Shown: positions 1 through 5,220, numbered from the stretch's first letter. The stretch is DNA of 5,220 bases from Lachnospiraceae bacterium UBA3645 (GCA_002373555.1 DFKM01000217.1:1-5220); one strand, 5' to 3'. Notes: generated from the sequence alone by a model not told the origin. Numbers and translations: made by a program.

Positions 1-827
1 TCGGCGCCTGCTTCGAGCCGCCGACGACGCCCATGGGATATGATGAGCTGGCGGTTGCGGGAGCGCTCCGCGGCGAACCCGTGAAGCTCGTGAAATGCCT
101 GACGGTCGATCAGAAGGCGATTGCCAATGCGGAATATGTCATTGAAGGCGAAGTGATCCCCGGCGTGCGCCTGCAGGAGGACCAGAACAGCCATACCGGG
201 TTTGCGATGCCCGAGTTTCCCGGCTATACCGGCCCGGCGAGCAGCGAATGCTGGAAGATCAAGGTGAAGGCTGTGACCACCAGAAAAAATCCGATCATGC
301 AGACCTGCATTGGACCTTCTGAAGAGCATGTATCCATGGCCGGTATTCCGACCGAAGCCAGCATTTACGGACTGGTGGAGAAAGCGATGCCCGGCCGGCT
401 GCAGAATGTTTACTGCGCTTCTCCCGGCGGCGGAAAATTCATGGCAGTGCTGCAGTTCAAAAAAGGCGTGGCAAGTGATGAAGGCAGACAGCGCCAGGCC
501 GCGCTGCTGGCATTCTCTTCCTTCAGCGAGCTGAAGACCGTTTTCCTGGTGGATGAAGATGTGGACTGTTTCGATATGAACGATGTGCTGTGGGCAATGA
601 ATACAAGATTCCAGGGCGATGTGGATATCATTACGATCCCCGGCGTGCGCACCCATCCGCTGGATCCGTCGAATGATCCGCTGTATTCGCCGAGCATCCG
701 GGATCACGGCATTTCCTGCAAGACGATCTTTGACTGTACGGTACCGTACGCGCTGAAGGACCGCTTCCACAGAGCCAGATTCATGGATGTGGATCCGAAG
801 CACTGGGTGCCGGATTTTGAGGACTGA
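1..827 (+). CDS. ubiD: UbiD-family (LpdC-like) prenyl-FMN-dependent decarboxylase, 5'-truncated by window edge
   Basis: This is the C-terminal part (274 residues; first complete codon at 3, stop TGA 825-827) of a UbiD-family decarboxylase, a cytosolic enzyme that removes or adds CO2 on aromatic or unsaturated acids with prenylated FMN. Visible family landmarks are ALRGEPVKLVKC, then NAEYVIEGE in the region that carries conserved active-site glutamates, MPEFPGY, the RKNPIMQT / GPSEEH / GIPTEASIY run, and late WAMNTRFQGDVDI and PLDPS. The conserved N-terminal arginine region lies outside the window; full members are about 480-490 residues. The RKNPI/GIPTEAS style and the neighbouring ubiX and lpdD genes suggest the hydroxyarylic-acid (gallate, 4-hydroxybenzoate or vanillate type) branch rather than ubiquinone synthesis. 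The symbol denotes the family only, and the substrate cannot be read from the sequence. The promoter lies upstream of the window. Confidence 0.93.
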   Translation, partial: GACFEPPTTPMGYDELAVAGALRGEPVKLVKCLTVDQKAIANAEYVIEGEVIPGVRLQEDQNSHTGFAMPEFPGYTGPASSECWKIKVKAVTTRKNPIMQTCIGPSEEHVSMAGIPTEASIYGLVEKAMPGRLQNVYCASPGGGKFMAVLQFKKGVASDEGRQRQAALLAFSSFSELKTVFLVDEDVDCFDMNDVLWAMNTRFQGDVDIITIPGVRTHPLDPSNDPLYSPSIRDHGISCKTIFDCTVPYALKDRFHRARFMDVDPKHWVPDFED

Positions 828-828
828 T

Positions 829-1410
829 ATGAACAGAAAAAGACTCATCGTAGGGGCTTCCGGCGCGTCCGGAACCCCGCTTTTGATCGAGGTGCTGAAA
901 TCGATCCGGGAGGATCCGACCTGGGAGTCCACGCTGATCATGACGGACGGCGCAAAGCTGACGGCTTCTTATGAAACAGATCTGACGCTGCAGGAAATCT
1001 ATGCGCTGGCGGATCATGTTCTTGAACCGGAAGCGATCGACGCCGGTCCGGCAAGCGGTTCCTACCGGACAGCCGGCATGCTCGTTGTGCCCTGCAGCAT
1101 GAAAACAGCCGCAGGTATTCATTCCGGCTACGCGGACAATCTGCTGCTTCGCGCCGCGGATGTCACACTGAAGGAAGGCCGGCCGCTCGTATTGTGTGCC
1201 AGAGAATCGCCGCTTTCCGCGATTCATCTCCGCAATCTTTATGAGCTCGCCATGATTCCCGGCGTGCGCATCATTCCGCCTATGCTGACCTATTATCATG
1301 ATCCGAAAAGTATCGAAGAGATGGCCGCGCATACAGCGGCGAAGCTGCTGGAGCCTTTCGGGATCGAGAAACGCGGATACCGCAGATGGCAGGAGGTGCG
1401 CGATGCGTGA
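829..1410 (+). CDS. ubiX: UbiX-type flavin prenyltransferase
   Basis: This 193-residue protein is of usual UbiX length. UbiX enzymes attach a dimethylallyl group to FMN to make prenyl-FMN, the cofactor of UbiD decarboxylases. The sequence shows the N-terminal flavin loop GASGASG (residues 9-15), PCSMKTAAGI (88-97), LLLRAADVTLKEG (105-117), the ARESPLSAIHLRN signature (124-136) and PPMLTYYHDPKSIEEM (150-165). By alignment from memory to Pseudomonas UbiX, Arg108, Lys115, Glu126 and Tyr156 match prenyl-phosphate and active-site residues; the position of the last phosphate-binding arginine appears to be Lys172. I chose ATG 829 because GAGGA at 819-823 sits 5 bases upstream; an in-frame ATG at 787 would lie inside the preceding gene. 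The gene begins 1 base after the UbiD stop, so the two are surely coexpressed. Confidence 0.95.
   Translation: MNRKRLIVGASGASGTPLLIEVLKSIREDPTWESTLIMTDGAKLTASYETDLTLQEIYALADHVLEPEAIDAGPASGSYRTAGMLVVPCSMKTAAGIHSGYADNLLLRAADVTLKEGRPLVLCARESPLSAIHLRNLYELAMIPGVRIIPPMLTYYHDPKSIEEMAAHTAAKLLEPFGIEKRGYRRWQEVRDA
1391..1396 (+). promoter_or_regulatory. Ribosome binding site of the lpdD-like gene
   Basis: A perfect AGGAGG lies 6 bases before ATG 1403 and within the end of ubiX. It fixes the start at 1403 rather than the in-frame ATG at 1298, which would overlap ubiX by more than 100 bases. Confidence 0.85.
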
Positions 1411-1819
1411 AGCAGTGCACGATCCGGGCCGTGAAGAACGGCGGTTTTTGAGAGAACCGGAAGCCGAGGGATGCCCTGAAGTGATCAGGCTTGCATTATC
1501 TTTTGCCGAGGCTGTGGTCACGATCACCCCTGTCGGGGAGGATCTCCATATCCTCTTTTCCGGCGGCGACAGGCCGCACATCGGCTGCACGGTGATAGCT
1601 GTCCCCAGAGCATCCCTGACCGGAGACGGCAGCATCAGTGTGACATCCTCTGTCATGAACCTGACCGGACATAAGGATGAAGCGGTCTGCCGGATGCTCG
1701 CAGAAGAATGGTGCCGGAAGACCGGCAGAGTGACGGTCTGCACGGGCGGATTTCATGTGGACGGCATCACTGCGGAGCAGATCGGGGAGCTGATGAAAAA
1801 GATCGAGGAGATCGTCTGA
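1403..1819 (+). CDS. lpdD: LpdD-like prenylated-flavin chaperone family protein
   Basis: This 138-residue protein resembles the small LpdD family that accompanies UbiD/UbiX decarboxylases, for example in the gallate/tannin decarboxylase system of Lactobacillus plantarum. The family is described as a prenyl-flavin chaperone with a fold related to proteasome-assembly chaperones. Supporting features are FSGGDRPHIGCTVIAVP (about residues 50-66), NLTGHKDEAV (about 89-98) and the C-terminal GGFHVDGITAEQI, which fit the family's GGD-xPHIG and G-(I/F)H-(I/V)D patterns as I remember them. There is no signal peptide or membrane segment. The first 20 or so residues are charged and poorly conserved-looking. 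The gene overlaps ubiX by 8 bases and has its own AGGAGG, indicating translational coupling. Family identity rests on remembered motifs plus context; the biochemical role is inferred. Confidence 0.8.
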   Translation: MREAVHDPGREERRFLREPEAEGCPEVIRLALSFAEAVVTITPVGEDLHILFSGGDRPHIGCTVIAVPRASLTGDGSISVTSSVMNLTGHKDEAVCRMLAEEWCRKTGRVTVCTGGFHVDGITAEQIGELMKKIEEIV

Positions 1820-1965
1820 AACAGAAGCTTCATCGAACGAATCGTTTTATGGAACAGAAGGTAGGGACACTGCATTTTAGGAGAGCGCAATCCTGTTTTT
1901 CTCTCACCCATACTGTTTCCGATCGCGGAGCAGAATACATTTAAAAATATTTGCGAAAATCAGCC

Positions 1966-2191
1966 GGATAAATGAAGACGATACCCCAAAGATAATCGTT
2001 GAAGCGGGATATGCATGACGATTTGGGCGGCTGAAATTAAGAATCATACGACGATACCCTTTTGAAGGACGGTTAATGGTGACGGACTTTGGAAAAAGGG
2101 TATCGTCTTTTCTTATATGATGATATTCGCCCAAATCACTGCCGGGCGGCTTCGAAGATGCGGAAGATCGGGGTATCATCTGTATAAATCC
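1966..2191. repeat. Long interrupted palindrome with three coaxial arm pairs
   Basis: Three arm pairs share exactly the same centre (2078.5). The outer pair is 1976-1987 with 2170-2181 (11 of 12 complementary), the middle pair 2020-2029 with 2128-2137 (10 of 10, GATTTGGGCG), and the inner pair 2050-2063 with 2094-2107 (14 of 14, GACGATACCCTTTT). A further GGAT/ATCC pair sits at 1966-1969 and 2188-2191. Between the blocks the arms have equal lengths (32 and 20 bases per side) but little complementarity. The motif GAYGATACCC occurs four times, twice on each strand. It could be a decayed miniature inverted-repeat element, a structured RNA or a protein-binding array; no flanking target duplication was evident. 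Confidence 0.75.
2050..2114 (+). terminator. Possible intrinsic terminator (inner arms of the palindrome)
   Basis: A perfect 14-bp stem (2050-2063 with 2094-2107) is followed directly by TTTTCTT (2108-2114), as expected of a + strand Rho-independent terminator. Against this, the loop is 30 bases, longer than usual, and the site is 230 bases beyond the lpdD stop. On the - strand no T-run follows, so it would act in one direction only. Confidence 0.35.
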
Positions 2192-2327
2192 TTATCAAAA
2201 AACCCAAACGTCCGGAAAATGGCAGGAGAAAAGCAGTGCACCGGTGAATTTCGGGAAATAATCATGCGTACAGGACGGAAGTGCAGAACGGAATCTTGAA
2301 AATCGGATATTCTGCGGACGTTTTCTG

Positions 2328-2336
2328 TGTTATAAT
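2328..2336 (+). promoter_or_regulatory. Extended -10 promoter for larA-fchA-folD
   Basis: TGTTATAAT contains a consensus TATAAT (2331-2336) preceded by the TGn extension (2328-2330). No good -35 hexamer sits 16-18 bases upstream (the matching stretch around 2307-2314 is poor; TTGAAA at 2296-2301 is too far, 29 bases). An extended -10 can compensate for that in sigma-70/SigA promoters. Transcription would start near 2343-2345, giving a leader of about 30 bases, too short for a riboswitch. Confidence 0.6.
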
Positions 2337-2360
2337 TCTACTATCAATACGCTTACGGGA

Positions 2361-2365
2361 AAGGA
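2361..2365 (+). promoter_or_regulatory. Ribosome binding site of larA
   Basis: AAGGA lies 8 bases before ATG 2374. This and the predicted transcription start near 2344 rule out the in-frame upstream ATG at 2281, which would precede the promoter. Confidence 0.7.
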
Positions 2366-2373
2366 TCCGTATC

Positions 2374-3621
2374 ATGATCACAGAACTGGGAATCGGAACA
2401 AGAACACAGAAGGTGGAAATACCGGATCAGAACCTGCAGGAGATCCTGCTGCCGAATCAGGTGGAGATCGGTTTACGAGGGGAAGAGGAAGTAAGAAGAG
2501 CGCTGCGGGAGCCGGTCGGTACACCGCGCCTGCGCGATCTGGCAAAGCCCGGACAGAAGATTGCGATCGTGACAAGCGACATCACGCGTCCCTGCCCCAG
2601 CTATGTCATGCTGCCGCCGCTGCTTTCGGAACTGTCGGCTGCCGGCGTCGCTGACAAGGACATAACCATCGTCATTGCGCTCGGAAGCCACCGGAAACAG
2701 ACGGAAGAAGAGAAGAAAAGGCTGGTCGGGGAAGCGGTTTACGAGAGGATCGCTGTCGTGGACAGCAATGCATGCGGATATGTGCACATGGGCGAGACGG
2801 CGATCGGTACGCCGATCGACATTTCCACGCCTGTGGCGGAAGCGGATTTTAAAATCTGCCTCGGCAATATCGAGTATCATTATTTTGCCGGCTATTCCGG
2901 CGGAGCGAAGGCGATCATGCCCGGCGTCTCCACCAGAGACGCGATCCAGGCGAACCATTCCATGATGGTCAGGGACGAAGCCTGTGCCGGCCGGATCGCG
3001 GGGAATCCGATCCGCGAAGATATCGAGGCCGCAGCGGATATCGTCGGCGTGGATTTCATCCTGAATGTCGTTCTGGATGAGCACAAGAAGATCGTGAAGG
3101 CTGTTGCCGGTGATCTGACGAAGGCGCACAGAGAAGGCGTGAAATTCCTGGACAGTCTGTACCAGAAAAAGATCGCAAAGGAAGCCGACATCGTGATCGC
3201 TTCGCAGGGCGGCGCGCCGAAGGACCTGAATCTGTACCAGACGCAGAAGGCGCTGAATAATGCGAAGGCGGCGGTCCGGCAGGGCGGCGTGATCATTCTG
3301 GTCGGTTCCTGTAAGGAAGGCCTTGGGGAAGGCTGCTTTGAGGAATGGATGTTAAAGGCGGAAGAACCGGAAGATCTGATCCGATGGATCCGGCAGGAGT
3401 TCAAGCTTGGCGGTCACAAAGCTGCCGCGATCGCGCTGACGATGCAGAAAGCGGATATTTATCTGGTGAGCGATATGGAACCGGATTTCGTGCGGAGCAT
3501 TTTCATGACACCTTTTGAAACGGTGCAGGATGCATTCGACGCCGCAATGAAGAAAATGGGAGAGGATGCATCGGTGATCGTGATGCCGTACGGCGGCTCC
3601 ACGCTGCCGGTGACGGAATAA
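2374..3621 (+). CDS. larA: LarA-family nickel-pincer-dependent 2-hydroxyacid racemase/epimerase
   Basis: This 415-residue cytosolic protein belongs to the LarA (lactate racemase) family, which inverts the C2 stereocentre of 2-hydroxyacids using a covalently bound nickel-pincer nucleotide. All residues known from L. plantarum LarA appear at matching spacing: Arg72 in SDITRP, His106 in GSHRK, His169 in HYFAGYSGGAK, Lys179 (cofactor attachment), His195 in IQANH (nickel ligand), and Gln289 and Lys292 in YQTQKAL. The offsets His169-Lys179 (10) and Lys179-His195 (16) equal those of His174, Lys184 and His200 in LarA. Activity would need cofactor synthesis by LarB, LarC and LarE, none of which is in the window. 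Many family members use substrates other than lactate, so the substrate is open. The gene opens the unit, with fchA starting 70 bases after its stop. Confidence 0.93.
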   Translation: MITELGIGTRTQKVEIPDQNLQEILLPNQVEIGLRGEEEVRRALREPVGTPRLRDLAKPGQKIAIVTSDITRPCPSYVMLPPLLSELSAAGVADKDITIVIALGSHRKQTEEEKKRLVGEAVYERIAVVDSNACGYVHMGETAIGTPIDISTPVAEADFKICLGNIEYHYFAGYSGGAKAIMPGVSTRDAIQANHSMMVRDEACAGRIAGNPIREDIEAAADIVGVDFILNVVLDEHKKIVKAVAGDLTKAHREGVKFLDSLYQKKIAKEADIVIASQGGAPKDLNLYQTQKALNNAKAAVRQGGVIILVGSCKEGLGEGCFEEWMLKAEEPEDLIRWIRQEFKLGGHKAAAIALTMQKADIYLVSDMEPDFVRSIFMTPFETVQDAFDAAMKKMGEDASVIVMPYGGSTLPVTE

Positions 3622-3691
3622 GCAGAACGGTTCCCTGGGAACATGAGAGATAATCAGGCTTGCAGCCGATAAGGGAAAGGAAGGAAAGAAA

Positions 3692-4312
3692 ATGGGATTC
3701 ACAGACATTGATGTTGCAGCATTTACGGAAGCACTCGCATCGCCCGCACCGGTACCCGGGGGCGGCGGCACCAGCGCTCTGATCGGCGCGCTCGGCATCG
3801 CGCTCGGCGATATGGTCGGAGAACTGACGACGGGAAAGAAAAAATATGCGGATGTGGAGGAGGATATCCAGGCGCTGATGGCGAAGGCGCAGATGATCCG
3901 CAAGCAGTTCCTGCTGCTGATCGACGGAGACGCGGAAGCATTTGAGCCGCTGGCGAAGGCTTACGGAATTCCGAAAGACGATCCGGACAGAGACCGGATC
4001 ATGGAAGGTGCGCTGGATGTTGCCTGTGCAGTCCCGATGGATATCATGCGGACATGCTGCGAGGCCCTGGATGTGGTGGAAGAGTTCGCCGCGAAGGGCT
4101 CAAAGCTCGCGATCTCCGATGCCGGCTGCGGCGCTGTCGCGCTGAAATCCGCTCTGCAGGCCGCTTCGCTCAATGTTTTCATCAATACAAAAGCGATGAA
4201 GGACCGGGCAAAAGCCGAAGCGCTCGAGAAGGAAGCGGAAGAGATGCTTTCCGTATATACCAGAAAGGCGGATGAAATCTATGCCGTCGTGATAGGAAGG
4301 ATAAGGGGATAA
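3692..4312 (+). CDS. fchA: Cyclodeaminase/cyclohydrolase family protein (methenyl-tetrahydrofolate cyclohydrolase, FchA-like)
   Basis: This 206-residue protein matches the stand-alone form of the C-terminal domain of formiminotransferase-cyclodeaminase. Family members convert 5,10-methenyl-tetrahydrofolate to 10-formyl-tetrahydrofolate (FchA) or deaminate formimino-tetrahydrofolate. Visible landmarks are PAPVPGGGGTSAL (residues 18-30), the helical region with DGDAEAF (78-84), SDAGCGAVALKSAL (142-155) and NVFINTKAMKD (161-171). AAGGAAGGAAAG just upstream gives a strong ribosome binding site. The stop overlaps the folD start by 1 base (TAATG), so the two products are probably made together. The methenyl-THF cyclohydrolase role is favoured by that pairing and by the loss of cyclohydrolase residues in the FolD partner; cyclodeaminase activity in histidine breakdown cannot be excluded, though no histidine-degradation genes are visible. 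Confidence 0.88.
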   Translation: MGFTDIDVAAFTEALASPAPVPGGGGTSALIGALGIALGDMVGELTTGKKKYADVEEDIQALMAKAQMIRKQFLLLIDGDAEAFEPLAKAYGIPKDDPDRDRIMEGALDVACAVPMDIMRTCCEALDVVEEFAAKGSKLAISDAGCGAVALKSALQAASLNVFINTKAMKDRAKAEALEKEAEEMLSVYTRKADEIYAVVIGRIRG

Positions 4313-5202
4313 TGGCGAAGATCCTTACGGGCAAAGAAGTTGCGGAAGCGCTGAATGCGAGGAAGGCGGCCGATGTGGAACGGCTGAAGCTGCGGGGCAT
4401 CATTCCGACGCTGTGCATCTTTCGCGTGGGGAACCGGACAGATGATATTTCCTATGAGAGAGGCGCGATGAAGCGTGCCGAAAAAGTAGGTGTTGCGGTG
4501 AAGCAGGTCATTCTGCCCGAAGATGTCAGCGAAGATCTTTTCGAAGAAGAACTGAAGAAAGTGAATGAAGATCCGCGGATCCATGGGATCCTGCTGTTCC
4601 GGCCGCTGCCCGCGCATCTGGACGGAGAGAAGGCAAGGCGCATGCTGAATCCCGCGAAGGATATCGACGGGAGCACGGATATTTCCCAGGCAGGCGTTTT
4701 CACCGGCTCGGAGAGCGGCTTTCCGCCGTGCACGGCCGAGGCAGTCATGGAAATGCTGCAGTTTTACGGTATCGATCCGGCAGGCAAAAGAGCGGTCGTG
4801 ATCGGGCGGTCGCTGGTTATCGGCCGGCCGGCGGCAATGATGCTGATGCAGAAAAATGCGACCGTTACGGTATGTCATACGCGCACGCCGGATCCGGCGG
4901 CGATCGCAAGGGAAGCGGATATCCTGGTCACGGCGACCGGACAGCTGCGTTCGGTGACGCCGGAATTCACGAATCCCGATCAGGTGATCATCGATGTCGG
5001 GATCGCGTGGGATGAAGAGAAAGGCAGGATCGCGGGCGATGCGGATTTCGATGCGGTGGAGCCCGTGACCGGCGCGATCAGCCCTGTGCCCGGCGGCGTC
5101 GGCGCGGTGACGACGAGTGTGCTGATCGGGCATGTGGTGGATGCGGCGGCGAAGCTGTCGCACTATCATACAGAGCAGTTCGCGGTATTTGATGAGGAAT
5201 AA
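4312..5202 (+). CDS. folD: FolD-family methylene-tetrahydrofolate dehydrogenase, cyclohydrolase site altered
   Basis: This 296-residue protein is of normal FolD length. FolD oxidises 5,10-methylene- to 5,10-methenyl-tetrahydrofolate and usually hydrolyses that to 10-formyl-tetrahydrofolate. Family landmarks are KDIDG (116-120), PPCTAEAV (138-145), the Rossmann VVIGRSLVIGRPAA (162-175), IIDVGI (226-231) and SPVPGGVGAVTTSVL (257-271). An ungapped alignment to E. coli FolD keeps Tyr48 (Tyr50) and Asp119 (Asp121), but the catalytic lysine (Lys54; human Lys56) is Ala52 and the conserved glutamine (Gln98; human Gln100) is Phe96. Arg166 and Thr190 align with the human NADP 2'-phosphate contacts Arg173 and Ser197, so NADP use is plausible. 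Probably a dehydrogenase with little or no cyclohydrolase activity, the latter supplied by the overlapping fchA. AAGGGG (4303-4308) is its likely ribosome binding site. Family identity is secure; loss of activity is inferred. Confidence 0.93.
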   Translation: MAKILTGKEVAEALNARKAADVERLKLRGIIPTLCIFRVGNRTDDISYERGAMKRAEKVGVAVKQVILPEDVSEDLFEEELKKVNEDPRIHGILLFRPLPAHLDGEKARRMLNPAKDIDGSTDISQAGVFTGSESGFPPCTAEAVMEMLQFYGIDPAGKRAVVIGRSLVIGRPAAMMLMQKNATVTVCHTRTPDPAAIAREADILVTATGQLRSVTPEFTNPDQVIIDVGIAWDEEKGRIAGDADFDAVEPVTGAISPVPGGVGAVTTSVLIGHVVDAAAKLSHYHTEQFAVFDEE

Positions 5203-5207
5203 CCCGC

Positions 5208-5220
5208 GGTGCCTGTCCCC
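5208..5220. repeat. Possible edge of a GGGGACAGGCACC-type dispersed repeat
   Basis: The last 13 bases read GGTGCCTGTCCCC. From memory, this motif and close variants recur in many genomes as part of short palindromic repeats linked to REP-associated Y1 transposases. Only one arm is visible here because the window ends, so no hairpin can be confirmed. Confidence 0.3.

Larger units (their letters stand above)
1820..2373. other. Non-coding intergenic region between the two operons
   Basis: No convincing gene was found in this 554-base stretch. Short open frames here (for example + 2117-2299 and - 1904-2179) have no recognisable product. The first part (1820-1965) is AT-richer than the coding regions and shows only a weak hairpin near 1879-1894 followed by five T. 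The middle (1966-2191) is a three-block interrupted palindrome. The end (2192-2373) carries the promoter and ribosome binding site of larA. I could not match it to a folate, nickel-cobalt or other known riboswitch by eye, and saw no tRNA. Confidence 0.7.

Noticed and set aside
156..1269. ATCCCCGGCGTGCGC at 156-170 and 636-650, and with one change at 1255-1269
   Set aside because: All three are in frame and encode Ile-Pro-Gly-Val-Arg in UbiD (twice) and UbiX. Shared codon preference for a short peptide explains it; spacing is irregular and there is no flanking similarity.
781..1743. 320-codon open frame on the - strand opposite ubiX and lpdD
   Set aside because: It lies antisense to two genes with clear family motifs. 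Its translation is rich in Arg, Ser and His with no recognisable domain, as expected from GC-rich codon bias.
1879..1900. AGGA/TCCT hairpin followed by TTTTT as the terminator of unit 1
   Set aside because: The stem is only 4 bp plus a possible G-U pair with an 8-base loop, too weak to call. It remains better placed (60 bases after lpdD) than the palindrome candidate.
1904..2179. 91-codon - strand frame across the palindrome, with AAGGA 9 bases upstream of its ATG
   Set aside because: The upstream AAGGA made me look twice, but the frame runs through both arms of the palindrome, resembles no family I know, and its start codon is part of the outer arm.
2117..2299. 60-codon + strand frame between the palindrome and the larA promoter
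   Set aside because: There is no ribosome binding site before its ATG, the composition is Arg/Lys-rich without pattern, and it has no recognisable homology.
1820..2373. A THF, NiCo or other riboswitch ahead of larA-fchA-folD
   Set aside because: The predicted leader is only about 30 bases and no known riboswitch core could be recognised by eye in the gap; a covariance-model search would be decisive.
3630..3642. GTTCCC-T-GGGAAC palindrome between larA and fchA
   Set aside because: The arms are perfect but short, and no T-run follows, so it is not a terminator. It could be a small operator, but one 13-base palindrome in a 70-base gap is not enough support.
3650..3655. GATAAT as an internal -10 element before fchA
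   Set aside because: There is no matching -35 hexamer or TG extension, and the short gap fits readthrough from the larA promoter.
4279..5169. 296-codon open frame on the - strand opposite folD
   Set aside because: It is antisense to a well-conserved folD. The translation is an Arg/His-rich shadow with no domain and no credible ribosome binding site.

Overview
The window looks like a moderately GC-rich bacterial chromosome, most likely an anaerobic Firmicute. The reasons are strong purine-rich Shine-Dalgarno sites, a TATAAT promoter, tightly packed or overlapping genes, and a gene set (UbiD/UbiX/LpdD, LarA, FchA plus FolD) that recalls gut or fermentative Clostridia and Erysipelotrichia. That placement is an inference from gene content; no rRNA or other taxonomic marker is present. 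All supported genes lie on the + strand, in two units separated by a 554-base non-coding stretch.

Unit 1 (1-1819) is a non-oxidative aromatic-acid decarboxylase cassette: the C-terminal 274 residues of a UbiD-family (LpdC-like) decarboxylase, a UbiX-type flavin prenyltransferase that would make its prenylated-FMN cofactor, and a small LpdD-like protein thought to help with that cofactor. The genes are spaced by 1 base and then overlap by 8, so they are almost certainly cotranscribed and work as one system.

The gap (1820-2373) holds no convincing gene. It contains an unusual ~226-base interrupted palindrome made of three nested pairs of near-perfect arms sharing one axis (2078.5). The innermost arm pair is followed by a T-rich run and could end unit 1. 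At the far end is an extended -10 promoter for unit 2.

Unit 2 (2374-5202) encodes a LarA-family nickel-pincer racemase/epimerase with all key residues, then FchA (methenyl-tetrahydrofolate cyclohydrolase/cyclodeaminase family) and FolD (methylene-tetrahydrofolate dehydrogenase), the last two joined by a 1-base stop/start overlap. The most interesting observation is that this FolD lacks two of the three catalytic residues expected for its cyclohydrolase activity (Lys to Ala52, Gln to Phe96), while a dedicated cyclohydrolase-family gene sits immediately upstream. The pair therefore looks like a split version of the normally bifunctional enzyme. No larB/C/E or other folate genes are visible, and the substrate of LarA and its link to one-carbon metabolism are unknown.
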